Part shown: piece after piece, positions 1 to 9,391 of the stretch
How positions within the stretch are numbered: position 1 is the first letter of the stretch
Layout: every line of letters starts with the position of its first letter
Assembly (NCBI RefSeq): GCF_011761495.1
Contig: NZ_JAASRU010000008.1
Coordinates: 1 to 64,000, forward strand
Direction of reading: 5' to 3'
DNA length: 64,000 bases
From: Alkalibacillus almallahensis
GTDB lineage: Bacteria > Bacillota > Bacilli > Bacillales > Alkalibacillaceae
The notes under the pieces: model-generated
What the model was told of the DNA's origin: nothing
Seen by the model: only the letters and a program-made list of their open reading frames with translations
Databases searched by the model: none
Position numbers and translations under genes: made by a program

Positions 1-56
1 TTTGTTATTATACTTCTATTATATCAAATTAACGCGGTGAATTGTTAAAGTTTATG

Positions 57-94
57 CAAAAAAATCAGGCTGCCGAGACTTTCTCGACAGCCTG
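57..94 (-). terminator. Intrinsic terminator after nth
   Basis: On the minus strand a 13-bp stem with one mismatch (arms at 66-78 and 82-94) and a 3-nt loop is followed by a T-rich tract at 58-65. It lies just past the nth stop codon and closes the dnaD-nth transcript. Confidence 0.85.
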
Positions 95-118
95 AGGATG
101 TCTAAACTTAGACATCCT
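95..118. repeat. Perfect inverted repeat over the nth stop codon
   Basis: Two 11-nt arms (95-105 and 108-118) are exact reverse complements separated by two bases. The nth stop codon (108-110) lies in the right arm, and the element abuts the terminator stem at 66-94. The transcript could form two stacked hairpins here. The function is unknown; it may protect the 3' end. Confidence 0.6.
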
Positions 119-761
119 GTTTTTTCATTCTTTTTTGACCTTCTCGACAAACGGATAACAGCGGACACTCTGGACAATGAGGTGTTTTAGCCTGGCAATG
201 ATAGCGCCCAAAAAAGATCATGCGATGATGGGTCGCACTCCATTCCTCTTCTGGTATTTTTCGCATCAATGTCTTCTCCACTTCTAATACAGAATCTTTC
301 CACCTGCATAGACCTAAGCGTTTAGACACGCGCTCAACATGGGTGTCGACAGCAATGGCTGGCATACCAAATGCAACAGACATTACAACGTTGGCTGTTT
401 TGCGTCCTACCCCTGCTAAGTTAATAAGCGCTTCATAACTATTTGGAACTTCACCATCATGTTTTTCAATTAAATCAGTACATAGTTTTCGGATATTTTT
501 TGCTTTATTTCGATATAAGCCAATTCGTTTAATATCATGTTGTAATTGTTCAAGTGAGACATTAATATAGTCTTCTGGTGTCTTATACTTAGCGAATAAA
601 CCGGGCGTTACTTTATTAACTAAAGCATCAGTAGCTTGAGCTGATAGGACAACAGCAATTAGCAACTCTAACTCATTCTCATGATCTAATTCACAATCAG
701 CATCTGGATACATGTCTTGCAATGTATCTAATACATATCGAATGTCTTTTTTGGTTAACAC
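108..761 (-). CDS. nth: Endonuclease III
   Basis: DNA glycosylase/AP lyase that removes oxidised pyrimidines in base excision repair. The 217-residue length is typical. The helix-hairpin-helix LAGVGRKTANVV (about 115-126) carries the catalytic Lys121, and Asp139 sits in AVDTHV. The [4Fe-4S] cysteines are C189, C196, C199 and C205, with the classical 6-2-5 spacing. The start is a GTG preceded by GGGAGGAG, which lies directly after the dnaD stop codon. It is cotranscribed with dnaD, as in other Bacillaceae, and followed by a strong terminator. The ypoC and ponA genes expected beyond it would lie outside the window. Confidence 0.96.
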   Translation of the reverse strand: MLTKKDIRYVLDTLQDMYPDADCELDHENELELLIAVVLSAQATDALVNKVTPGLFAKYKTPEDYINVSLEQLQHDIKRIGLYRNKAKNIRKLCTDLIEKHDGEVPNSYEALINLAGVGRKTANVVMSVAFGMPAIAVDTHVERVSKRLGLCRWKDSVLEVEKTLMRKIPEEEWSATHHRMIFFGRYHCQAKTPHCPECPLLSVCREGQKRMKKQDV

Positions 762-776
762 CAGTTCTCTCCTCCC

Positions 777-1433
777 CTACTCTTCTAACCAATTATAGTA
801 AACAGAAGTATCTCTTTTTTCTTTCGGTGCCTGACGATTTTGTTGCGGTGATTCTTGTTTAGCATCTTGTGCTGACTTAATCCCTTTTTTCTTCCATTCA
901 TTTAAAATACGGTCAATATAACGAAAGTTTAATTTCCCCATTAAAACAGCTTCTCTCAAAGCGGCTTTAATCAAGGCGGGTTTAAACTGATCATCATCTA
1001 ACCAATGACTTATCGTATCGATTTCAATTGGTGATAATGTACGGGAAAATTCTTGTTCAAATAATTGAAATAGTTTCCCCTCTTCCTCTCTCGATGAGGG
1101 TTCTCCTTGTTCATATAAGTTGGAAAATAAGGGGGATAATGAATACCATTCTTGTTCTTGGCCGTCTTCATCTTTAACATGTTCAATATTTAAAAGAGAT
1201 TGATTGCGTAGTTTTTTTAGAACATTAGCTACTTCATTCGCATTAATCGTCATACGCTGGGCGATTTGATCAAATGTAGGCAATAGCGTACCAGTTTGTT
1301 GAATATGAATGATTTGCATAATGACAATCACGTCAGTTTCGTTTAATGATAATGATTTGTAATCAACTAGCAACTGAGATGGAATGCTAAGTTGATCAGC
1401 TAATAATTTCTGATAAGAAAACGGTACTTCCAT
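777..1433 (-). CDS. dnaD: DNA replication initiation protein DnaD
   Basis: Primosomal protein that helps DnaA, DnaB and DnaI load the replicative helicase at oriC and at restart sites. An N-terminal winged-helix region (about residues 10-100) precedes a DnaD/DnaB2 domain ending in the motif FRYIDRILNEWKKKGI, followed by a basic tail ending YYNWLEE, as in B. subtilis DnaD. The first in-frame ATG at 1451 overlaps the GGAGGG ribosome-binding site, so I place the start at the ATG at 1433 (218 aa). It is the first gene of a dnaD-nth unit and is separated from asnS by a terminator. Confidence 0.93.
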   Translation of the reverse strand: MEVPFSYQKLLADQLSIPSQLLVDYKSLSLNETDVIVIMQIIHIQQTGTLLPTFDQIAQRMTINANEVANVLKKLRNQSLLNIEHVKDEDGQEQEWYSLSPLFSNLYEQGEPSSREEEGKLFQLFEQEFSRTLSPIEIDTISHWLDDDQFKPALIKAALREAVLMGKLNFRYIDRILNEWKKKGIKSAQDAKQESPQQNRQAPKEKRDTSVYYNWLEE

Positions 1434-1462
1434 TTTATCCACTCCCTCCATAATAAGAATAG

Positions 1463-1490
1463 AAAAGATGACCCACTGAATGAGTCATCT
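1463..1490 (-). terminator. Probable terminator after asnS
   Basis: Minus-strand stem AGATGAC/GTCATCT (arms 1466-1472 and 1484-1490) with extra inner pairs, followed by TTTTC. It lies 6 bp past the asnS stop codon. The short T tract makes this moderately confident. Confidence 0.65.
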
Positions 1491-1495
1491 ATTTC

Positions 1496-2788
1496 CTATG
1501 GGTATAAACGATTTAATAAACGTGGAAATGGTATTGTTTCACGAATATGTTCTATACCTGTAATCCAAGCTACCGTTCTTTCTAAGCCTAAGCCGAAACC
1601 GGAATGTGGAACAGAACCATATTGACGTAATTGTAAATACCACTGATAAGCTGGTCCTTCTAAATCATGCTCTTTATAACGTTGAGCCATTAATTCATAG
1701 TCATCAATACGCTCAGAACCACCAATAATCTCACCATATCCTTCTGGTGCAATTAAATCAGCACATAATGCATAATCAGGATCTTCAGGATCTGGTTTCA
1801 TATAAAAGGCTTTGATGTCTAATGGAAAGTGAGTGATAAAGACAGGTTTATCAAATGATTCAGCAATAGCTGTTTCATGTGGTGCACCGAAATCATCCCC
1901 ATCATCAATATCATCAAATCCTTGATCTTTTAATAGTTGAATTGCATCTGCATACTTGATGCGTGGAAATGGCGCTGTGATCTTTTCAAGTTGTGATTTG
2001 TCACGTTCTAATGTATCTAATTCAACTTGGCAATTCTTTAAGACGGATTGAACGACAAATGCGACGTACTCTTCTTGCATCTGTAAGCTTTCTTCGTGGT
2101 CCATAAATGCCATTTCCGGCTCAATCATCCAGAATTCAATTAGATGACGACGTGTTTTAGATTTTTCAGCTCGGAATGTCGGTCCAAATGAAAAGACGCG
2201 TCCTAAGGCCATAGCCGCTGCTTCCATATATAATTGACCACTTTGTGAGAGATAAGCGTCTTCATCAAAGTATTTGGTATGGAATAATTCAGTCGTTCCT
2301 TCAGCTGATGCCCCTGTTAAAATTGGCGGATCAATTTTAACAAACCCTTCATTATTAAAGAATTCATAAGTTGATCGAATGATTTCATTACGGACTTTCA
2401 TGATTGCGTGTTGCTTCTTACTACGTAACCATAAATGACGATGATCCATTAAGAATTCTGTACCATGTTCTTTCGGTGTGATTGGGTAATCAACAGCTTC
2501 TTGAATAAGTTCAAGACCCGTCACCTGTAATTCATAACCAAGCGGACTGCGACTATCTTCTACAACTGTACCTGTTACATATAGAGATGATTCTTGTGAT
2601 ATTTCTTTTGAAAGCTCAAACTCTTCTTCAGATACTGCTGCCTTTGCAACAACACCCTGGATAAATCCTGAGCCATCACGTAGTTGTAAAAATGAGATCT
2701 TGCCACTTGAACGTTTATTATGTAGCCACGCTCCAATTGTGACTGTTTCATTTAAGTGCTTGTGTACATTTGCTATTGTTGTTTTCAC
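1496..2788 (-). CDS. asnS: Asparaginyl-tRNA synthetase
   Basis: Class IIb synthetase that charges tRNA-Asn directly. The N-terminal OB-fold anticodon-binding domain covers about residues 1-110. The catalytic core carries motif 2 ([15 protein letters not shown]) and motif 3 ([15 protein letters not shown] near the C terminus). At 430 aa it matches the family. The GTG start has a strong AGGAGG that overlaps the aspB stop codon region, so aspB and asnS are cotranscribed (12 bp gap). A terminator follows. I see no T-box leader directly in front of it. Confidence 0.97.
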   Translation of the reverse strand: MKTTIANVHKHLNETVTIGAWLHNKRSSGKISFLQLRDGSGFIQGVVAKAAVSEEEFELSKEISQESSLYVTGTVVEDSRSPLGYELQVTGLELIQEAVDYPITPKEHGTEFLMDHRHLWLRSKKQHAIMKVRNEIIRSTYEFFNNEGFVKIDPPILTGASAEGTTELFHTKYFDEDAYLSQSGQLYMEAAAMALGRVFSFGPTFRAEKSKTRRHLIEFWMIEPEMAFMDHEESLQMQEEYVAFVVQSVLKNCQVELDTLERDKSQLEKITAPFPRIKYADAIQLLKDQGFDDIDDGDDFGAPHETAIAESFDKPVFITHFPLDIKAFYMKPDPEDPDYALCADLIAPEGYGEIIGGSERIDDYELMAQRYKEHDLEGPAYQWYLQLRQYGSVPHSGFGLGLERTVAWITGIEHIRETIPFPRLLNRLYP

Positions 2789-2800
2789 GTTTGTTGCCTC

Positions 2801-3982
2801 CTAACTATACTTCTCAACAAAACGTTTTAATCGTTTCGTTGCTTCTTCTAAATCGTCTAAAGATGTTGCATATGATAACCGTACATTATCTTCAGCCCCG
2901 AAACCTGACCCTGGAACAATCGCCAGTTTCTCTTCTTCAAGTAATTGTTTAACCCATTCATCAACAGAATCGAAAGGTGAATCATCTACGATTTGTCGAA
3001 CATTAGGGAATAGATAGAACGCTCCATCAGGTTTAACACATGTTAACTTAGGGATGTCCAATAACCAATTATACAATGTCTCAAGCCGTTCTTCAAAGGC
3101 TTGGTTCATTTGCTTAACCTCTTCTTCATGGTGTGTATAAGCCGCTATCGCTGCATATTGTGCAATTGAAGTCGGGTTCGAAGTAGCATGTGATGCTAAA
3201 TTAGACATTGCCTGAATAATTTGTTTATTCCCAGCAGCATAGCCTATACGCCAACCAGTCATTGCGTGCGATTTACTTACTCCATTAATGACAACCGTTT
3301 GATCTTTCAATTGATCTGACAATTGAGCCATCGATACATGTTCTTTACCACCGTAAATCAGTTTTTCATAAATTTCATCAGATACAATTAAAAGATTGTG
3401 CTTTAAAGCAACTTCACCTAGTGCTTTTAATTCATCTTCAGAATAAAGCACACCAGTCGGATTACTAGGTGAGTTAATAATCACAGCTTTAGTATACTCT
3501 GTGACAGCCTCTTCTAATTGTTCAGGTGTCATTTTAAATTGATTAGATTCCTTCGTTGCTACAAATACAGGCTGACCCTCCGCCAACTTAATTTGTTCTG
3601 GATAACTCACCCAATAAGGACTTGGTACTACCACTTCGTCACCACGATTCAATAACACTTGAAATAATGCATATAAAGCGTGCTTAGCACCAGTAGTAAC
3701 AATAACTTGGTCTAAGTCATATGATAAGTTTTGATCGCGTTTGAACTTATCACTGATTGCCTGTTTTAGTTCTGGTAAACCACCAGCTGGTGTATAATTC
3801 GTTTTTCCCTCATCCATTGCTTGCTTAGCAGCATCTAAAATATATGATGGTGTATTAAAATCAGGTTCACCTGCTCCTAATCCTACGACATCATGACCTT
3901 CTGCTTTTAGTGCTTTAGCTTTGGATGTAATGGCCAAAGTACTAGATGGTGTTAATGATTGAACTCGATCGGCTAATTCCAT
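2801..3982 (-). CDS. aspB: Aspartate aminotransferase, PLP class I/II
   Basis: Interconverts aspartate/2-oxoglutarate and oxaloacetate/glutamate and supplies Asp for the adjacent asparagine-related functions. Of the conserved residues, N174 lies in SPSNPTG, D202 in SDEIY, and the Schiff-base lysine is K237 in GVSKSHAMTGWRIGY. The open frame extends 34 codons upstream, but the ATG at 3982 has an AGGAG ribosome-binding site and begins with the family-typical MELADRVQSL, giving 393 aa. It lies between ypmB and asnS, the usual Bacillus order. Confidence 0.95.
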   Translation of the reverse strand: MELADRVQSLTPSSTLAITSKAKALKAEGHDVVGLGAGEPDFNTPSYILDAAKQAMDEGKTNYTPAGGLPELKQAISDKFKRDQNLSYDLDQVIVTTGAKHALYALFQVLLNRGDEVVVPSPYWVSYPEQIKLAEGQPVFVATKESNQFKMTPEQLEEAVTEYTKAVIINSPSNPTGVLYSEDELKALGEVALKHNLLIVSDEIYEKLIYGGKEHVSMAQLSDQLKDQTVVINGVSKSHAMTGWRIGYAAGNKQIIQAMSNLASHATSNPTSIAQYAAIAAYTHHEEEVKQMNQAFEERLETLYNWLLDIPKLTCVKPDGAFYLFPNVRQIVDDSPFDSVDEWVKQLLEEEKLAIVPGSGFGAEDNVRLSYATSLDDLEEATKRLKRFVEKYS

Positions 3983-3998
3983 ATGTATCGCTCCTATC

Positions 3999-4517
3999 TT
4001 AGTTTTGACTAAAAGATATTGAATCGTACACGTCTCCTTCTTCAAACGTATAAGTTCTGAAGACCATACTGTCATTTTCCTCATAAATAAATTCCCAAAT
4101 ATAACGGCCGTTCATCATGCCAGGCGTGATACTTAACAATTCACAATTAGAGCAAGATTGTTGCCATTTATTGCGGATTTCTTCTTTTGCCATCACATCA
4201 TTAGCTGAAATCCAAGAAATATCTTCAGGGTCAAGTGAATCTCTTTGTGGTACAAAAACATACAAAGATTCTTCTTCAGATTGTCCTAACACTACCGTAT
4301 AGGTTTCATCTCCGCGATAAACGTAATCCGTTTCTACTTGCTCGATTGGGGCAGTCTCTAACGCGATGTCTATATAAGTTTGTTGTTGCTCTCCTTGCCC
4401 ACCTTGAATATCATAATATAAAAAAGATGAAACGACAATAAACACTATTAATACAGTCATTATGATGGATAAAGAGAGCAATACCCATTTCTGTTGGAAC
4501 CATTCTTTTAATGACAC
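3999..4517 (-). CDS. ypmB: YpmB-like membrane-anchored protein (DUF5590)
   Basis: Function unknown. The protein has one N-terminal membrane segment (about residues 12-34, WVLLSLSIIMTVLIVFIVVS) and an outer PepSY-like region with acidic composition. Position (between dinG and aspB) and topology match B. subtilis YpmB. The frame opens at 4616, but the GTG at 4517 is preceded by AGGAGC at good spacing, and upstream residues look non-coding, so I favour the 172-residue form. The outer part holds two cysteines (QQSCSNCE) that could form a disulfide. Confidence 0.8.
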   Translation of the reverse strand: MSLKEWFQQKWVLLSLSIIMTVLIVFIVVSSFLYYDIQGGQGEQQQTYIDIALETAPIEQVETDYVYRGDETYTVVLGQSEEESLYVFVPQRDSLDPEDISWISANDVMAKEEIRNKWQQSCSNCELLSITPGMMNGRYIWEFIYEENDSMVFRTYTFEEGDVYDSISFSQN

Positions 4518-4612
4518 ATTCTCAGCTCCTACATACAATTCATCCCATACATGCTTTATATTATAACAAGTTTTCACCTGCATGAGGGAACCATATACAA
4601 AAAAATTATATA

Positions 4613-5365
4613 TCATTTTTGTTGTAACTTTTCTAATTTCACCGAAAAATCTCGATCTTCATTTAATACATGGATTGCTAATTCATCTGATAAAAGATAC
4701 GTATCAACCCAAAGCTCTTGAAGATGTTGATAAATAGATGAATTGGGTTGAATATCATTGTTTTCATTAATAATAGCAACCTCAGGTTCAATTTTATATA
4801 ACGTCTTCAAATCAACATCTTCTTTTTCCAAATATGAAGGGAAATAAGCCACGTCTGCATGTGTAATGTCGTAATCGTCTGATGACTCATACCAATACAT
4901 AGAAGTAGCACCATTTGAAATAAACACATTTCCTTGATCATGTTCCAACGTTCGATATTGTATATATAAACGTCGACTTAAAGTGAAAGTTGATTCTTGT
5001 TGCAATGTAATGTCGTCTACATTTTCAGTTTCATCTAAACAATTATCATCAAAAGTCGGAACCATATATACATATTGAACTTCATATTTGTTAATTAACT
5101 GAGTTAAATTATCACAACTGTTTGCTTCTGCAGAGGTCATCACAATACTCTTGATCGTATCATGATTTGTAAGCTCAATTGATTCATTTAACTCTTCAAA
5201 TTCTTGAGGAACCCCTGTATTAATTAAAGCCAATGTTTCTTCTGTTTGTAACAACACAGTATCGCCAGCCCCAGTTGAAGTAAACACCCACTCACTTTTT
5301 TCACTGTCGGACACACCCGTTGGTAGCATAAGCAACAAAGCCATAATTATCGAAGTCATTTTCAT
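4613..5365 (-). CDS. Secreted protein with a degenerate ComEC-like metallo-beta-lactamase fold
   Basis: I do not recognise an exact family. A short hydrophobic N terminus (residues 4-19) looks like a signal peptide or anchor. The rest follows the landmarks of the ComEC C-terminal beta-lactamase domain: GAGDTVLL (33-40) for GQGD, ALINTG (46-51) for LIDTG, IKSIVMTSAEANSCDNL (71-87) where the metal-binding HxHxDH should be, then DVAYFPS for DVLKVPHH, and a late EPEVAIINENND block. All histidine and aspartate ligands are replaced, so hydrolase activity is unlikely. It sits between dinG and ypmB, where B. subtilis has ypmA. The fold call is inference; the gene is real by context and ribosome-binding site (AGGTG). 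Confidence 0.6.
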   Translation of the reverse strand: MKMTSIIMALLLMLPTGVSDSEKSEWVFTSTGAGDTVLLQTEETLALINTGVPQEFEELNESIELTNHDTIKSIVMTSAEANSCDNLTQLINKYEVQYVYMVPTFDDNCLDETENVDDITLQQESTFTLSRRLYIQYRTLEHDQGNVFISNGATSMYWYESSDDYDITHADVAYFPSYLEKEDVDLKTLYKIEPEVAIINENNDIQPNSSIYQHLQELWVDTYLLSDELAIHVLNEDRDFSVKLEKLQQK

Positions 5366-5426
5366 TAATGATCAACACCTAACCGTTATGTAATCTAACG
5401 CTTAGGTTGTTACAAAGTGTTAGCGT

Positions 5427-8060
5427 TTATGTTAGCCATATTTTTGCATCATTAATCACTTGTTCAGGCGTTGCATGAATCGATTCGACATGTGGTAATC
5501 CATTTAAAAATGTTTGACCATAACGTTTTGTATAAATTCGTTGATCAAGCACGAGAAACACTCCTCGATCTTGTTCATTTCTAATCATACGTCCAAAAGC
5601 TTGACGAAAACGTTGTACCGCAATAGGCAATGCTAGTTGATAAAACGTGTTTGTATTTTGATCGGAAAGGGATTTTTGTTTAGCTTGCATAATCGGACTA
5701 GACGGTGTCTCAAACGGAAGTCTAACCATACAAACTGTCTTACAAGATTGATCATTAACATCGAAGCCTTCCCAAAACGAGTGAGTACCAAGTAATATGA
5801 TATGATCTGTTGTTTCAAACATTTTCTTTAGCTTTTCTCTACTACCAGTGGTAACACCTTGACCAATTACTGTGACATGCTCTAATGTTTTAGATCGTTT
5901 GAGTTGCTTATAAACTAATCGCAACATATCAAATGACGTAAATAAAATCAGCATTTTTTGCTGAATAGTATCCATGTATTGAATGATAAAATCAGATACG
6001 CCAGATGTATAAGTTGTTAAATCTGTTTTAGTGACATCTGGTAAATGATTAGGAGTTAGCACTCTTACTTGTTCTTGATAGTCAAAGGGTGCACTAAATT
6101 CAACACATGCTGTTTGCTCAGATAAACCAGTTTGTACTAAAAACGGTTTAAAATCATGATTAATCTGTAATGTCGAACTTGTTAATACAACTGGCTGTTT
6201 ATTGAACAACAACGATTGAAGTGTTTCACTCACTGAAACGGGTTCAATGTGAAGTGTTGCAGCATTCTTAGCTCCATATTGATTGGTTTCAACCCACTTT
6301 ATATGACTTTCAGCACTTTCAAAAAATTGTTTAAGTGTTTGTTTAAACCGTGTGATTTGTTGAATTGCTTCATGTATTAACAGTTGATACCAATCCTTTT
6401 GAAGAGCATGTTGATTTGTAAAATCGATAATTTGGCCAAGAATGGCTGATAAATGATGAAACTGTTCTTTAATATCACCTTCAGTTAATAGCATCTCATT
6501 CGATTCATCTAAGATCAGCTGAGCTTTTCCAGTATCCGTCAACATGTCATCTTCATGTAAGAAATCAACAGCAAGATAGATTGCTCTAAAGAATGTATCT
6601 GCACTCTGTCTAGCTTGTTCGATTAGATCGAAAGGCAAGATTGGTTGTAAATCTTGTAATAAATGAACAATATGAACGTAATTTAATTGTCTTGCTAATT
6701 GATGACGTGTCGTATTCTCTAATTGATGAGCTTCATCAATAATAATTGAATCATGTTCAGGAATCTGTTGATTTTGGATCGCATCACGAATTAAAAAAGC
6801 ATGGTTAACTATAATTAATTCAGCCTGTTCACAATTTCTCAAAGCATCATGGAAATAAGAACCTTCTTTTGATGTGTGAGGGTTTTCACAATTAATATAA
6901 TGCCATATTTGCTGTCCGTTAGTTGGAAGATTTAATTCATCAACATCGCCTGTTTGAGTTTCGGTTAACCATACAATTAGCATCGACGCAGTTAAAACCG
7001 CATCATAATTAGAGTAATCTTCAAAATGATCTAGATAGGTTTGAAAACGTTTAATATGAATATAATGTCTCGGGCTTTTTAACAAAACCGTTTTTAATGG
7101 TGATCCGAGTTGTTGATTCATTAAATTGGCTTCATGGACAATTTGTTGTTGTAATTGGATCGTGCTTGTTGAAATCAAGGTTTTGTATCCACTTAGACCA
7201 TTATAAATACTTGGTAGTAAATAGGAACGCGTTTTTCCTAATCCTGAACCCGCTTCAGCAACCAAATGAGACGCTTCATGAACATGTGAATAGATGGTCT
7301 TAGCCATCTCTCTCTGTTGGTCTCTTAACTCATAGGATAAGGTTCTTTCTTTAGCCTCTAACCAGTCATTAAAATTCGAGTTTATTATCTTTTTTTCCTG
7401 TTCTTGATTATAAATTGAATAGTCATTAAAAGATTTGGATTTGTAATTGTAGCGTCGTTCTTCCAATAAGTTATCAAACCAAGATTCTATCTGACTATGC
7501 AATGATGGAATAAAAGGCTTTAGTTGCTGTAAAGTTTGATAAGGTAATGTTTCTAATTTTTCTCGTATATTTAACCATAATTGTCCAGTCACATAAGCAT
7601 CTGATAACGCTCGGTGAGGCGAATAATGTTCAATCCCTAAATAATCAACTATTTCCGATAATTTGTAACTTGGAGCTTTCGGAAAACATAACCTTGCCAA
7701 TTCAACCGTATCAATAGTATGGCAAGTTAATGGCTCCATCCCAACTTGTTCAAATGATTCATTAAGAAAGGCGAAATCGAAAGGAACATGGTGCGCAACA
7801 AAATAGCCATTTTGTAACATTTTATGCAGTTTTGGAGCTAGATTTTCAAAAGTTGGTGCATCAACTAGATCCTCATTAGTAATACCAGTTAGATGTGAAA
7901 TGAAGGATGGTACATTGTCTTTGGGTTTTACTTTAGACTTAAATTCATCAACAATCTCTTTTCCTTCAAAAATAACAATTCCAATTTCGATAATCTCTGC
8001 GCCTTTACTTACAGCATGGCCTGTTGTTTCTAAATCAACAATGATATAACGTTCTACCAC
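5427..8060 (-). CDS. dinG: DinG-type helicase with N-terminal 3'-5' exonuclease domain
   Basis: XPD/DinG family helicase-nuclease. The N-terminal DEDD exonuclease domain (about residues 1-165) starts with the metal ligands D9 and E11 in IIVDLETTG, followed by AHHVPFDFAFL and the later HRALSDA. The helicase part carries Walker A AEAGSGLGKT, the DEAH box IIIDEAHQLENT and a C-terminal LGTHSFWEGFDV and VQRFRQAFGRMIR. I see no four-cysteine Fe-S cluster, as expected for the Firmicute exonuclease-helicase type. The GTG start at 8060 has an AAAGGTGA site. At 877 aa it is close to the 931 of B. subtilis. It lies downstream of panD. Confidence 0.94.
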   Translation of the reverse strand: MVERYIIVDLETTGHAVSKGAEIIEIGIVIFEGKEIVDEFKSKVKPKDNVPSFISHLTGITNEDLVDAPTFENLAPKLHKMLQNGYFVAHHVPFDFAFLNESFEQVGMEPLTCHTIDTVELARLCFPKAPSYKLSEIVDYLGIEHYSPHRALSDAYVTGQLWLNIREKLETLPYQTLQQLKPFIPSLHSQIESWFDNLLEERRYNYKSKSFNDYSIYNQEQEKKIINSNFNDWLEAKERTLSYELRDQQREMAKTIYSHVHEASHLVAEAGSGLGKTRSYLLPSIYNGLSGYKTLISTSTIQLQQQIVHEANLMNQQLGSPLKTVLLKSPRHYIHIKRFQTYLDHFEDYSNYDAVLTASMLIVWLTETQTGDVDELNLPTNGQQIWHYINCENPHTSKEGSYFHDALRNCEQAELIIVNHAFLIRDAIQNQQIPEHDSIIIDEAHQLENTTRHQLARQLNYVHIVHLLQDLQPILPFDLIEQARQSADTFFRAIYLAVDFLHEDDMLTDTGKAQLILDESNEMLLTEGDIKEQFHHLSAILGQIIDFTNQHALQKDWYQLLIHEAIQQITRFKQTLKQFFESAESHIKWVETNQYGAKNAATLHIEPVSVSETLQSLLFNKQPVVLTSSTLQINHDFKPFLVQTGLSEQTACVEFSAPFDYQEQVRVLTPNHLPDVTKTDLTTYTSGVSDFIIQYMDTIQQKMLILFTSFDMLRLVYKQLKRSKTLEHVTVIGQGVTTGSREKLKKMFETTDHIILLGTHSFWEGFDVNDQSCKTVCMVRLPFETPSSPIMQAKQKSLSDQNTNTFYQLALPIAVQRFRQAFGRMIRNEQDRGVFLVLDQRIYTKRYGQTFLNGLPHVESIHATPEQVINDAKIWLT

Positions 8061-8100
8061 ATTCGCTCACCTTTCTTTGCCGCTTCAGATCGTTCAAGAC

Positions 8101-8135
8101 CAAAAAGAACCCCCCTTTTGTTCAATAAGGGAGTT
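8101..8135 (-). terminator. Probable terminator at the end of the pan operon
   Basis: Minus-strand hairpin with arms 8127-8135 and 8108-8118 (AACTCCCTT pairs with AAGGGGGGTT, one mismatch) followed by CTTTTTG. It overlaps the panD stop codon and would end the mazG-to-panD operon before dinG. Confidence 0.65.
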
Positions 8136-8517
8136 ACAATAGTGTCATTGGCGATTCTTTCGTTACAGTTTCCTGAACGGCGTTATTTTCATCCATAAAT
8201 GCTATTTTAGGATGATGATGGGATAATTCATTTTCTGATAGGGTCACATAAGACATAATAATCACGATATCACCTTGTTGAACGCGTCTAGCCGCCGCCC
8301 CATTTAAACAAATGACACCACTATTAGCTTCTCCTGCAATTACATATGTTTCAAAACGTTCACCATTATTATTGTTAACGATATGTACTTGTTCGTGTGG
8401 TAGAATATTGACTTCTTCTAAAATTTTCTTATCAATTGTAATACTTCCCACATAATTTAAATTTGCCTCTGTAACTGTTGCACAATGAATCTTACTATTT
8501 AGCATTCTCCGTTGCAT
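8134..8517 (-). CDS. panD: Aspartate 1-decarboxylase proenzyme
   Basis: Makes beta-alanine from L-aspartate for pantothenate. The proenzyme cleaves itself between G24 and S25 in [12 protein letters not shown], leaving a pyruvoyl group on the alpha chain. Length (127 aa) is as in B. subtilis. The start ATG at 8517 has GGAGG eight bases upstream; the gene begins inside the last codons of panC (23-bp overlap, different frame), indicating translational coupling. It is the last gene of a nine-gene operon. Confidence 0.97.
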   Translation of the reverse strand: MQRRMLNSKIHCATVTEANLNYVGSITIDKKILEEVNILPHEQVHIVNNNNGERFETYVIAGEANSGVICLNGAAARRVQQGDIVIIMSYVTLSENELSHHHPKIAFMDENNAVQETVTKESPMTLL

Positions 8518-9391
8518 TCATTTCGCCTCCATATTTAAACTTTCCATTAGGCTTCAAGATAACATTATCGATCAATCTTGCATTTTGATACTGAACCGCA
8601 ACCGCTATAATTATATCATGTTCTGCTTGAATGTCACTTGATAATCCAGGATAAGTCAAACAGTCAATGTAATCAATTGTACCTTGAATCGCTTGAAGAT
8701 CATCATTTACCAAACGCAGAACATCGTCTCGCTTCCAATCTTGATTATTCTTGATTAAAGATTGTCCAGCTTGTAATGCTTGATAAATAATTGGCGCCTC
8801 TAACCGTTCATTCTCAGTTAATCGAACATTTCGACTACTTAAAGCTAGTCCATCAGATTCTCTTGTCGTTGGAACTGGAACTAGTTCTGTAGAGAAGTTA
8901 AAATCTTCGATCAGTCCATCAACCACAGCAACTTGCTGAGCATCCTTTAGTCCAAAATAAACACGATGAGGTGAAATGATATTAAATAATTTCGTTAGGA
9001 CGACCAATACCCCCTCAAAATGACCAGGTCTTGTCGCACCGCAGAGTACATCGCCACGTTTCGCTAAAGTGAGTTGAGTGGATAACTCTTTAGGATACAT
9101 TTCCTCAACATTCGGATAAAATATATAATCAACTGCTTCAGCTTTTAGTAAACTTTCATCACGTTCAAAATCTCTAGGATAATGATTTAAATCCGCAGAT
9201 TGGTTGAACTGTAATGGATTCACAAAGACACTAACGACAACAATATCATTTTGTTCTCTAGCTTCTTGAACCAATGCTAAATGGCCATCGTGTAAATATC
9301 CCATAGTTGGTACAAAACCAATCGTCTGACCGTGATCATAACAATCAGTTGCTACGTCTCGCATAGCTTGGATCGTCTTGATTGTTTTCAT
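8495..9391 (-). CDS. panC: Pantothenate synthetase
   Basis: Condenses pantoate and beta-alanine with ATP. Nucleotidyltransferase features include [12 protein letters not shown] (the HIGH-like site, about 27-38), [21 protein letters not shown] and the KMSKS-like SSRNVRLT. At 298 aa it is about ten residues longer than the B. subtilis enzyme; the extra C-terminal tail is what overlaps panD. The ATG overlaps the panB stop as ATGA. Together panB, panC and panD give a full route from ketoisovalerate and aspartate to pantothenate. Confidence 0.97.
   Translation of the reverse strand: MKTIKTIQAMRDVATDCYDHGQTIGFVPTMGYLHDGHLALVQEAREQNDIVVVSVFVNPLQFNQSADLNHYPRDFERDESLLKAEAVDYIFYPNVEEMYPKELSTQLTLAKRGDVLCGATRPGHFEGVLVVLTKLFNIISPHRVYFGLKDAQQVAVVDGLIEDFNFSTELVPVPTTRESDGLALSSRNVRLTENERLEAPIIYQALQAGQSLIKNNQDWKRDDVLRLVNDDLQAIQGTIDYIDCLTYPGLSSDIQAEHDIIIAVAVQYQNARLIDNVILKPNGKFKYGGEMNATENAK

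Noticed and set aside
2770-2952. Plus-strand open frames antisense to aspB, asnS, dinG, gudB, resE and others
   Set aside because: All overlap well-supported minus-strand genes, have no ribosome-binding sites and give low-complexity translations typical of antisense frames.
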